Shown here piece after piece: positions 15,491 to 22,991 of a stretch of DNA of 64,000 bases. The notes below the pieces were generated by a model that searched no databases, was not told the origin of the DNA, and was given only the letters and a program-made list of their open reading frames with translations. Position 1 is the first letter of the stretch; every line of letters starts with the position of its first letter. Origin of the DNA: G963668185 sp963668185 (GTDB lineage: Bacteria > Chloroflexota > Dehalococcoidia > Lucifugimonadales > G963668185); NCBI GenBank assembly GCA_963668185.1, contig OY764162.1:372001-436000 (forward strand), given 5' to 3'. The translations under genes were made by a program, and so were the position numbers.

Positions 15491-16621
15491 TGTACTCGTT
15501 CAGTACATATGGGACAGTTTTGGCGAGACCATGTCCGGGTGGTGATGCTGAAGATACTCGGCCGGAGTGCGCCCGTCCAGTGAGTGGTGTGGGCGGACAG
15601 TGTCGTATAGGCGCTCCCATTCCAGAAGCGCTCTGTTGAGTGGCGCCATCTCGAGGTCGCCGTCATACAGTTCGTAGAACTCCTCAGTGTGGGTACGCTG
15701 CGCCCTCTCTACGTGGCCATTGAGCTTCGGGGATCGCGGCGGCAACACAAACAGTCTGATCCCGTAGTCCCGGCACGCTGCCTCGAACTCAGCCATGAAC
15801 TCAGAACCCCCATCGACCTGCACCGCCTTGATCGGAAACGGAAAGCGCCGACGCATTGAGTCCAGGAACCGCGCCGCCAACGTCGACGTGGCTCGCGTGT
15901 GTACCTCGATCACGTCCCACCGCGACACCACATCCCTCGCAGTGAAGTGCTTGAGCACCATACCCGGAAGGGGGCGGACATCCAGCGTGTCCACCTGCAC
16001 TATGTCGCCCGGATTGACGGCCTGGTACTCCCTGGGCTTGCGCACCGCATAGGGACGGGCACGGGCGCGCTTACGCGCCGCTACACCCTGTCGCGGAGGT
16101 TCCTTGAGTACGCCGCGAACCTTCAGACTGGCCAGGATGCGGCCCACCATCGAAGTGGACACCTGCCAGCCCTCTCGCCTCAGCATCACCACCAACTTGT
16201 CCTTGCCCCAGCGTGGATACCGCTCCCTCATCTCCATCACCGCCTCGGCCAACTCCACGCTCCACGTAGGACCGCGTACCCTGTGAGGACGACGGCTCTT
16301 GGCACACAGGCCGGCCGGTCCCTCTTCCCTCAGCGCCCTGTCCCACCTGTACAGCGTCGAGCGGGCCATGCCCAATGCTTCAGCCGCTTCGGAGCCGGAC
16401 AGTCCCCGCCGTCTCAGCGCCTGCCAGCAGTTCACCATGCGCAATCGCTCCTGCGCTTCGGCAGGCAGGTCTGTCAGTGTAGCCTTGGCAAGCTGGTAGA
16501 ATGGCTTGGGTAGACCTACTACCCGCATACAGGGACCTCCTTGGTTTGTCTCACCCAAAGGATGGTCCCTTTCTCTTTCCCTTACAACTCCCCCTGTCTC
16601 ACATCTATCTGAACGAGTTCA
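15491..16621 (-). mobile_element. IS481-like insertion sequence with inverted repeats and 5-bp target duplication
   Basis: The ends are imperfect inverted repeats of about 27 bp: 15491-15517 and the reverse complement of 16594-16621, sharing CTCGTTCAG and GACAG with a few mismatches between. Both sides are flanked directly by CGAAC (15486-15490 and 16622-16626), a 5-bp target duplication. Removing one copy and the IS restores GTCAA-CGAAC-TTGAC, a palindromic target between rpsP and the HsdR-N gene. Total 1131 bp with one transposase gene. Confidence 0.85.
15500..16528 (-). CDS. IS481-family DDE transposase
   Basis: A 342-residue transposase: an N-terminal helix-turn-helix (SGSEAAEALGMARSTLYRW), a second HTH region (YPRWGKDKLVVMLRREG), then the rve integrase core with Asp180 (VQVDTLD), Asp239 (VQVDGGSEF) and Glu274 (HVERAQRTHTEEF), a normal DDE spacing of 34. 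The ATG at 16528 is chosen because AAGGAGGT precedes it at good distance; the longer frame from 16558 lacks this. It appears intact and possibly active. Confidence 0.93.
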   Translation of the reverse strand: MRVVGLPKPFYQLAKATLTDLPAEAQERLRMVNCWQALRRRGLSGSEAAEALGMARSTLYRWDRALREEGPAGLCAKSRRPHRVRGPTWSVELAEAVMEMRERYPRWGKDKLVVMLRREGWQVSTSMVGRILASLKVRGVLKEPPRQGVAARKRARARPYAVRKPREYQAVNPGDIVQVDTLDVRPLPGMVLKHFTARDVVSRWDVIEVHTRATSTLAARFLDSMRRRFPFPIKAVQVDGGSEFMAEFEAACRDYGIRLFVLPPRSPKLNGHVERAQRTHTEEFYELYDGDLEMAPLNRALLEWERLYDTVRPHHSLDGRTPAEYLQHHHPDMVSPKLSHMY

Positions 16622-16652
16622 CGAACTTGACGCGTTCCCAGCTACGCCGTCC

Positions 16653-16661
16653 TGCTATAAT
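16653..16661 (+). promoter_or_regulatory. Extended -10 promoter of the HsdR-N gene
   Basis: TGC-TATAAT at 16653-16661, about 30 bp before the GTG start. No good -35 lies 17 bp upstream, consistent with an extended -10 promoter. Similar (TG)CTATAAT elements occur at 18717, 39347 and 45350. Confidence 0.55.
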
Positions 16662-16690
16662 CCGCGCCACTCTAGGCAGGAGACGCCGAC

Positions 16691-17656
16691 GTGCCGATGG
16701 AAAGCCTGCTCCAACTGGTAGAAACGCTCAAGCAGCGCATCGCCGAGCACGGAGGCGCGCTCAGGCAGAGCGAGGCCCAGACCCGGTACGCGCTGATAGA
16801 CCCGCTCCTACGGGAGCTTGGCTGGGACAATGACGATCCGGGCCAAGTAGTTCCTGAGTACCGAACAGGCAACCTCGATTACGGAAGGGCCAACAGCAGG
16901 GCTGACTACGCTCTTCTCAGCGCCGGCAATCCCGCAGTAATGGTGGAGGCCAAAAAGCTGAATGAATCCCTGCAGGAAGGGCTAGAACAGGGGATTTTGT
17001 ACAGCATACGCTCTGGATCGAAGTACTTTGTGCTGACTGATGGGCGAACATGGGAAGTTTACAACCTTCGAGGCGAGTATCCCGCTCAACCGGAAGTCAA
17101 GTTTGACTTAGTTGAAGACTCGCCCGCCGAAGTCTGCCGCAAAGCGTTCGCGCTCTGGCGTCCCAGTGCCGAAGCTGGCCAACTCCTTGCAGGGCAGACG
17201 CCGGTTGTATCGCCCCCAACTGTGCCAACCAAGATTGAAGACAAGGAGGTGTCTGGTCAGGCTTCTCCAGATCCCATCGGCAACTACGATTGGAAGCCAT
17301 TGGCAACCTTGGATGTAAGGAAGGGCGAAGGCTCTAGGCATCCTGTCGAAATACTGTTTCCTAACAATTCGACTACCACGGTTGGCGCATGGTACGAGAT
17401 GTTAGTTGAAGTAGTACGCTGGCTTTCAGCTAATGATTCCCTCAGTTCACCGTTGCCAATGAAGGATTATCCTGACAGATTCTTACTCAACAAAGAGCCT
17501 ACGCATCCCGATGGCAGCCCAATGCGTACCTCGGTAAGTGTTTCTGGTTGGTTCATCTCCAAGAACGGCACTGCACAACAGATGTTAGGCAGAACGCGCA
17601 GCATCATCAACCACGCCAACCAAGACCCCGCCGAGTTCAAAGTCCGCTTCTCCTGA
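16691..17656 (+). CDS. Stand-alone type I restriction HsdR N-terminal-domain protein
   Basis: A 321-residue protein. The N-terminal ~150 residues match the HSDR_N nuclease module: TRYALIDPLLRELGW, VVPEYRTG, RADYALLSAGNPAVMVEAKKL with Asp72, Glu86 and Lys88 as the PD-(D/E)xK triad, then GILYSIRSGSKYFVLTDGRTWEVYN. The C-terminal ~130 residues (HPVEILFPNNSTTTVGAWYEMLVEVVRWL) form a domain of unknown function. There is no helicase part and no HsdM or HsdS nearby. GTG 16691 has AGGAGAC upstream. Possibly an orphan nuclease or defence protein. Confidence 0.82.
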   Translation: MPMESLLQLVETLKQRIAEHGGALRQSEAQTRYALIDPLLRELGWDNDDPGQVVPEYRTGNLDYGRANSRADYALLSAGNPAVMVEAKKLNESLQEGLEQGILYSIRSGSKYFVLTDGRTWEVYNLRGEYPAQPEVKFDLVEDSPAEVCRKAFALWRPSAEAGQLLAGQTPVVSPPTVPTKIEDKEVSGQASPDPIGNYDWKPLATLDVRKGEGSRHPVEILFPNNSTTTVGAWYEMLVEVVRWLSANDSLSSPLPMKDYPDRFLLNKEPTHPDGSPMRTSVSVSGWFISKNGTAQQMLGRTRSIINHANQDPAEFKVRFS

Positions 17657-17709
17657 TGCCGCCGTCGCTGCCACTGGCCCACACGCCGCGCTGACCCCCC
17701 ACCCCCGCC

Positions 17710-18570
17710 ATGACAGACCGCCTCACACGCCTTTCCCAGCGCCTCGTCCGCTCGAACGCCTTCGAGTTGGGCATCATCGCCGTCATCCTCATCAACGCCG
17801 CGCTGCTCGGCATCGGCACCTCCGGCGCCCTGGAGCAGAGCATCGGCGACTGGATAGACGCCGCGTTCTGGGCGCTGCTGGCCGTCTTCATCGCCGAGGC
17901 CGTCCTCAAGATGGCCGCCTCCGAGCCGCGCGTCTTCGGGTACTTCAGGGACGGCTGGAACGTCTTCGACTTCCTCGTCATCGTAGCCGCGCTCATCCCC
18001 GCGCTCGGCCCCATGGCGATGATCGCGCGGCTGGCCCGCCTGCTCCGCGTGCTGCGCCTCATATCCACCATCAAGGAGCTGCGCCTGATCGTCGCCGCGC
18101 TCGTCCGCTCCATCCCCAGCGTCGGCCACGTCCTCATGCTCATGAGCATCATCGTGTACGTGTACGCCATCATCGGCTACTATCTGTTCCACGAGCAGGA
18201 CCCTCAGAACTGGGGCAACCTCGGCACCGCCCTCCTCACGCTCTTCAAGATAATCACGCTGGAAGGCTGGACGGACATCCTTGACGTCGCGATGGACTTC
18301 CACCCGCTGGCATGGATGTACTTCCTCACCTTCGTTGTCGTTGGCACGTTCGTCGTAATCAACCTGTTCATAGCCATCATCATCAACAACCTCGACGAAG
18401 AGAAGGTCGAGCGCCTGAGGGAACTCGATCAGCCGGTGTCGAGGGAGGAGTTGCTGCGCGAGATCCGCACCACCCAGGAAGCGCTCGTGCGCCTCGAACG
18501 CCGCCTGGACGCCGGTGACGCCGGCTCCGCCGCGCCATCACGCACGGAACGCTCCGCGGGCGCCGACTGA
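17710..18570 (+). CDS. Single-domain voltage-gated cation channel (BacNav/Cav-like)
   Basis: A 286-residue six-helix channel. S1-S3 cover residues ~18-100, S4 carries Arg107, 110, 113 and 116 at every third position (RLARLLRVLRL), S5 spans ~138-160, the pore loop is LFKIITLEGWTD (183-189) and S6 is ~200-227. A C-terminal coiled coil (EEKVERLRELDQP...RTTQEALVRLERRL) is typical of tetrameric NaChBac-type channels. The filter differs from the usual TLESW: Gly replaces Ser and an Asp is added, so ion selectivity may differ. Starts 53 bp after the HsdR-N gene. Confidence 0.88.
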   Translation: MTDRLTRLSQRLVRSNAFELGIIAVILINAALLGIGTSGALEQSIGDWIDAAFWALLAVFIAEAVLKMAASEPRVFGYFRDGWNVFDFLVIVAALIPALGPMAMIARLARLLRVLRLISTIKELRLIVAALVRSIPSVGHVLMLMSIIVYVYAIIGYYLFHEQDPQNWGNLGTALLTLFKIITLEGWTDILDVAMDFHPLAWMYFLTFVVVGTFVVINLFIAIIINNLDEEKVERLRELDQPVSREELLREIRTTQEALVRLERRLDAGDAGSAAPSRTERSAGAD

Positions 18571-18619
18571 GCGCTCTCCTTCCTATCCCCATCTCCCTTG
18601 AGGAGACCTTTGCGTAACC

Positions 18620-18648
18620 GTCATTCCGGCGAAGGCCGGAATCCAGAG
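18620..18648. repeat. Palindromic repeat family A
   Basis: Contains CATTCCGGCGAAGGCCGGAA, a hairpin-forming palindrome between the channel gene and rplI. Other copies or relatives are at 22609-22638, 37085-37113, 51727-51754 and 58069-58096, in both orientations, always between genes. Confidence 0.75.
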
Positions 18649-18713
18649 GTGGGCTGGGATGGGGTCTCTCCTCGCATATGCCGGCGCGCGCTCAGGCTTG
18701 GCCGAACTCCCCG

Positions 18714-18722
18714 TGCTATAAT
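18714..18722 (+). promoter_or_regulatory. Probable rplI promoter (extended -10)
   Basis: TGC-TATAAT at 18714-18722, about 93 bp before the rplI ATG, with no convincing -35. Same element type as at 16653. Confidence 0.5.
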
Positions 18723-18814
18723 TCGCCGCGCACAGCCAACCGATTCCAACCAGCCGGGCCAGCCCCGCGCAGACTGAGCGCCGCCGGCCCCGAGCACTCC
18801 AGAGGTCCCCAGAC

Positions 18815-19378
18815 ATGAAGGTTGTTTTCCTAGAAGACGTGGCAGGCGTGGCCCAGGGCGGAGACGTCAAGGACGTTAAGAACGGCTTCGCCCGCAACTA
18901 CCTGATTCCCAAGCAGCTTGCCGTGCCCGCCACCAAGAGCGCGCTCCAGCGCATACAGCGCCTCACGCGGGAGGCCGAGGTCAAGCGCGTCAAGACGCTG
19001 GAGGACATGCGCGAGCTTGCGGAGGCGCTGAACGGCGCCCGCGTTGACGTGCCTATGCGCGCCGGCCCCAACGGTCGCCTGTACGGCTCCGTCACCAACG
19101 CCATCGTCGCCGAGAGGTTATCGGAGGTCACCGAGCGCGAGATCGACCGCCGCACCGTCGAAGTGACGGAGCCGATCCGCCAAATCGGCATGTTCGACAT
19201 CGCCGTTCGGTTGCACGCAGAGGTCGAAGCCGGCATCCAGGTCCTCGTCTATCCCACGGGCACGGACCCGGAGGACATGCTCAAGCCACCCGAAGACGCC
19301 GAGGAGCAGGAGGGCGATGCCTACGCTGACATCGACGAGTCCGGTGATGAGGTATGCACTGTCCAAGACGATGACTAG
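18815..19378 (+). CDS. rplI: Ribosomal protein bL9
   Basis: A 187-residue L9: N-terminal domain MKVVFLEDVAGVAQGGDVKDVKNGFARNYLIPKQLA, a long connecting helix (ALQRIQRLTREAEVKRVKTLEDM), and the C-terminal RNA-binding domain (GRLYGSVTNAIVAERL...TEPIRQIGMFDIAVRLHAEV). An acidic ~35-residue tail makes it longer than the usual ~150. GAGGT precedes the ATG. In many genomes rplI is next to dnaB; here 3.6 kb with two other genes separates them. Confidence 0.95.
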   Translation: MKVVFLEDVAGVAQGGDVKDVKNGFARNYLIPKQLAVPATKSALQRIQRLTREAEVKRVKTLEDMRELAEALNGARVDVPMRAGPNGRLYGSVTNAIVAERLSEVTEREIDRRTVEVTEPIRQIGMFDIAVRLHAEVEAGIQVLVYPTGTDPEDMLKPPEDAEEQEGDAYADIDESGDEVCTVQDDD

Positions 19379-19605
19379 CACTCTTACATTCCCTGATGTG
19401 CCGGGCACCACTGCTGCGTCGCATGGCAACATCAGTTACGAGAGCATAGATGTTCTGTGCAAGCACCTCCCAATCACATGTTGAAGTTGTGAATCAATAG
19501 TATTGCGGGTAATCGCATTTTAAGAAGTGAAGATAATCGAATTCGTCAGCAGTGCCCGTAGTCCAAGGAGCGGGACTTAATTGTTAAAGTACTGGGGATC
19601 GAATT

Positions 19606-20979
19606 ATGAAAACTGAGATGGTCGACCGTACTGTTTCTCAGCTAGTAGAAAATAGGGAAAGAGGGCGTATGTTCCCCAACCCTGAGTATCAACGCGGAGA
19701 AGTCTGGAACCCAAGTCAACAGAAGAAGCTGATTGACTCCATTTTTCGTGGATATCAATTGCCAATCTTCTATCTGCACAATATCAGAGAGGAGTTCAGC
19801 GACGGAGGCATAGTAGACCGTTTGGAAATCATTGATGGACAGCAGCGCATTAATGCTCTGTACAGATTTGTCAAGGGTGATTTTCGACTCTTTGAAGTAG
19901 ATGACAGCGAAGCTCAGTTTCCAACCTTCCTGCAAAACACTGAAGAGTACCCGTGTCCTTGGGAAGGCAAGGACTTCCACAGTCTCTCCGACGAATTGCA
20001 GTCCCGGCTGTTGAAGACTAGCCTGCCAGTGGCATTGATAGCTGAGGCAACTGATAACGAAATTCGTGATCTGTTCGTCCGACTGCAATCTGGATTCCCT
20101 CTAAACGCTCAGGAAAAGAGGGATTCACTTCCCGGCGAATTCACTAATTTTATCTTGAATCTGGGAGGGAAACCGGAGTTAGTAGGCAATCCAGGGCATC
20201 AGTTTTTCACAGATATACTCGGAATGCGGCCCCAAAGCGACAGAGGTAAGAGCCGCCAACTGGCTGCTCAGATCGCAGTTCTCTTTCTTGAGCGCAAGAG
20301 CAAGGGATATGGCTACATCAGCAACACGAACAAGCAAGCGATTGATGAATACTACTATACACAGCTTGACTTCGACTCCACTTCCACCGATTGCAAGAGG
20401 TTGCGCGAGATACTCGATTTGCTTGCCACATTACTTAAGGAATGGAAGGGTCCGAAGCTCCTCGCTCACAATGCCATCCATCTCGTTCTACTTGTGGACT
20501 CATTGCTGGATGACTATTCAAAGGAATGGCAAGGCTTCTTAATGACGGCACAAGAGGGATTTGCTAAACTACACGCTGATGCAACGCTTGCCAACAAGAA
20601 TGGCGAAGAGAATGAGACATGGAATCGATACAGTGTGCGGACGCGATATGGGGCAGACCGTTCGGAAAACATAAAGCGCCGTCACGACTACTACTCAACA
20701 CGAATGGTGGAGTTCTTAGGCGACAGCTTAGTACCATTGGACTCACGGAGAGCATTCAACGACCTAGAACGTCAGGTCATTTATTGGCGAGATGGTGGTT
20801 TTTGCCAAGTTTGCAATCTTAAGGTCAATTGGGATGCAGCCCACATTCATCATGTCATTGAGCATCACAAGGGGGGCAAGACGATCATTGACAACGGGGT
20901 GCTCGTACACAAGGACTGTCACCCACTTGGACAGGATGCCGAAGAATTTGCCATGCACTACTTGGAAGTTAATGCCTAA
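19606..20979 (+). CDS. DUF262-HNH nuclease, probable defence protein
   Basis: A 457-residue protein. The N-terminal ParB/Srx-like DUF262 domain has NPEYQRGEVWNPSQQKKLIDSIFRGYQLP and the nucleotide-binding LEIIDGQQRINALYRF. The C terminus is an HNH module: YWRDGGFCQVCNLKVNWDAAHIHHVIEHHKGGKTIIDNGVLVHKDCH. DUF262 plus HNH occurs in GmrSD, BrxU and SspE-type anti-phage nucleases; this one is shorter and stands alone. Its codons and both flanks (19380-21060) are clearly AT-richer than neighbouring genes, suggesting recent transfer. Flanking gaps of about 226 and 119 bp hold no other gene. Confidence 0.85.
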   Translation: MKTEMVDRTVSQLVENRERGRMFPNPEYQRGEVWNPSQQKKLIDSIFRGYQLPIFYLHNIREEFSDGGIVDRLEIIDGQQRINALYRFVKGDFRLFEVDDSEAQFPTFLQNTEEYPCPWEGKDFHSLSDELQSRLLKTSLPVALIAEATDNEIRDLFVRLQSGFPLNAQEKRDSLPGEFTNFILNLGGKPELVGNPGHQFFTDILGMRPQSDRGKSRQLAAQIAVLFLERKSKGYGYISNTNKQAIDEYYYTQLDFDSTSTDCKRLREILDLLATLLKEWKGPKLLAHNAIHLVLLVDSLLDDYSKEWQGFLMTAQEGFAKLHADATLANKNGEENETWNRYSVRTRYGADRSENIKRRHDYYSTRMVEFLGDSLVPLDSRRAFNDLERQVIYWRDGGFCQVCNLKVNWDAAHIHHVIEHHKGGKTIIDNGVLVHKDCHPLGQDAEEFAMHYLEVNA

Positions 20980-21098
20980 AGAGGCACTTCTTGCAGGCTC
21001 ATCTGCATCTGGAAAATGTTGAGAGGGGAAACCACCAACCCTAAGGTTGCCGAAGTTTGGCATCCGTCCATGATCTCGCCGGTCCACTTTAGGCGCCG

Positions 21099-22394
21099 CT
21101 ACCTCCTCCGCGTAGCCGCCGCATACAGCCCCCACGCGCCCGCCAGCAGCGCCGCCGCCACGAGGAACCCGCCCTGGAAGCCGATCCTGTCGGCGATGAG
21201 AAACCCTGCGAACGGCCCCAGCGCCGCGCCCAGGTCATGCCACGTAGCGTACCGGCCCATCGCCGCCGCGCGCGTCGAATCCGTCGATGCCTCGCCCATC
21301 GCGGCGTCCAGCGCCGCGGCCACTCCCACGCCGGCGGCGAAAAGCAGCGGCATTCCGATGATGGCGGCAACCGCGGAATCGAACAGCGCCATCAGCGCCA
21401 GAGAGCCGAGCATCGCCAGCATCCCGCAGGCTATCGACCGTCGCCTGCCTATCCGGTCCGACAGGTGCCCGAGCGGCACGCCGAGCCCCATGTCGCAGGC
21501 CCACCTGAAGCCCACCATGAGGCCGGCGAGCGTCACCACGGCTAGCGATCCGCCGAACAACTCACCGTTATCGTCGGCGAACCCGGCGATGTACGGGGCC
21601 ACCGTCGCTATTGCCAGGCCGTTCGCCGCGAACGCCACGGCGAACGCCATGAGGCTTATGGAGAGCAGGGGAAGCCGCAGCCTGCGGCCATACCCCGGCA
21701 ACCTGGACACCGCGATGTCCCACGCGTTCAGCCGCTCCAGCAGGCCCTTCGCGTTCGTCCTGACGCGCTCCGGCCTGAGGTTCGGGACCCTGACGGCGGC
21801 AACGACGCCCAGCAGCCCCACGACCGCCATCGCCGTGAACGCCGCCTCCTTCGACGTGAGCTGGTACAACAGCGCCCCCGCCGTGACTGCGATGACGCTC
21901 CCTGACCGTTGCCCGGAGTTGAAGAAGCCCATCAGCCTGCCCCGCATTTCGGACGTGCCCACTCCGAACGCCGTCAGGTGCGCGGCCAGCCTCATGCAGG
22001 AGTAAGCGACGCCCCACGCCGCGCGGGCCAGGAGCAGCACGACGAGGCCGCTCCCCAGCCCGTATGCGAGCGTTGTCAGCGCGCCGAGCACGACTGAGCC
22101 GACGAAAGGCCACCTCACGCCAAGCCACTGGTACAGGGACGCCGCAAACGAGTTGCTGGCCAGCCGGACGAAGCGGTTTATGCTGAGCGCGAGACCTATC
22201 CAGAACGCCGCCGACAGCCCGTACTGCGCGCCGGCCCCGAACTCCACCGCCGCCACGGGCAGCACCACGTACATCAGCGTGTCGCCCATGATCACCGCCG
22301 CCGTCGGCGCAACGGCGTAAACCATCTCCGCAGGGATAAGCGGCCTCAATCGAATCATCGGCGCGAGAATGTCACGCCCGCCCCGCCCCGTCAA
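21099..22394 (-). CDS. Major facilitator superfamily transporter
   Basis: A 431-residue membrane protein with about 12 hydrophobic segments in two halves. The conserved MFS loop 2-3/8-9 pattern appears as GVPLGHLSDRIGRRRSIACG in the second half, and SNSFAASLYQWLGVRWPFVG in the first. Substrate cannot be inferred; drug or metabolite efflux is typical of this sort. Convergent with the DUF262 gene and divergent from dnaB. The start used is ATG 22394, with MIRLRPLIPAEMVYAVAPTA at residue 13 as a reasonable alternative. Confidence 0.85.
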   Translation of the reverse strand: MTGRGGRDILAPMIRLRPLIPAEMVYAVAPTAAVIMGDTLMYVVLPVAAVEFGAGAQYGLSAAFWIGLALSINRFVRLASNSFAASLYQWLGVRWPFVGSVVLGALTTLAYGLGSGLVVLLLARAAWGVAYSCMRLAAHLTAFGVGTSEMRGRLMGFFNSGQRSGSVIAVTAGALLYQLTSKEAAFTAMAVVGLLGVVAAVRVPNLRPERVRTNAKGLLERLNAWDIAVSRLPGYGRRLRLPLLSISLMAFAVAFAANGLAIATVAPYIAGFADDNGELFGGSLAVVTLAGLMVGFRWACDMGLGVPLGHLSDRIGRRRSIACGMLAMLGSLALMALFDSAVAAIIGMPLLFAAGVGVAAALDAAMGEASTDSTRAAAMGRYATWHDLGAALGPFAGFLIADRIGFQGGFLVAAALLAGAWGLYAAATRRR

Positions 22395-22991
22395 CGGAGC
22401 AAGCCCTTGACATAACCGAACAAGCGCACTATTATGAACGCATGTTCACGGAAAACAGCTTCGATCTTAACGCAGAGTCCGGCCCCGCAACCGCCGCGCG
22501 TTCCGTGTCGTTCGCGGTGAGCCTGTGCAGCCCGTACGTGGTGAGCCTACGTAGTCCGTTCGTGGTGAGCCTGTCGAACCATGAACGGGCCGCCGACCAT
22601 CTCACTTCCGTCATTCCCGCGCAGGCGGGAATCCATCCGTCCCGCGCCAGCGCACCGGCCGCGCCTTCGGGCAGTGTCTCACTTTTGTCTCATTCTGCCT
22701 CGAAACTGCCTCAAAAACGCCTCAAAAACGTCTCATTCTCGTCTCGTCGCCGCGGCCTCCCAGATAGGAAAAGAGACAGAATGAGACAAAATGAGACAGT
22801 CTTTCGCGCGAAGCCTCGGCAAGCGGCCTCGTCAAGCTCGTTGGGACCGGCCTGTTTACGGCTCAGACGATCCGCATGCGCCGCCCCCGCCGGCAAGTGT
22901 GCAGATCAGCGCCGATCATGGCATACTCCCACCATCGCCCCGGCCATGTTTAGAGACCCCCAGCCGGGCGCTCTGGAGGCCCGCTAGACAC
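22395..22991. other. 597-bp non-coding stretch before dnaB
   Basis: No credible gene is seen. It holds three degenerate copies of a GTGGTGAGCCTG repeat (22510-22590, family D), a family A palindrome (22609-22638) and the phased box array (22675-22799). Frames through it are low-complexity and track the repeats. The dnaB frame opens upstream to 22791, but that part does not resemble DnaB. Confidence 0.6.
22675..22799. repeat. Helically phased GYCTCA box array with inverted copies
   Basis: Seven direct boxes of G(T/C)CTC(A/G) start at 22676, 22687, 22697, 22708, 22719, 22730 and 22741, spacing 11, 10, 11, 11, 11, 11 bp, i.e. one per DNA turn. Three inverted boxes (GAGAC) end at 22777, 22787 and 22797, spacing 10 bp. 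The outer parts form an inverted repeat, 22675-22697 against 22777-22798, with one extra base. It lies about 190 bp before the dnaB start. Most likely a multi-site protein-binding region. Confidence 0.75.

Noticed and set aside
16691..20979. HsdR-N, channel and DUF262-HNH as one defence island
   Set aside because: rplI lies between them, composition differs, and there is no shared promoter or overlap; treated as separate.
22442..22987. 181-residue plus-strand protein before dnaB
   Set aside because: It runs through three repeat families and the 11-bp box array; composition is repeat-driven and no conserved sequence is seen.
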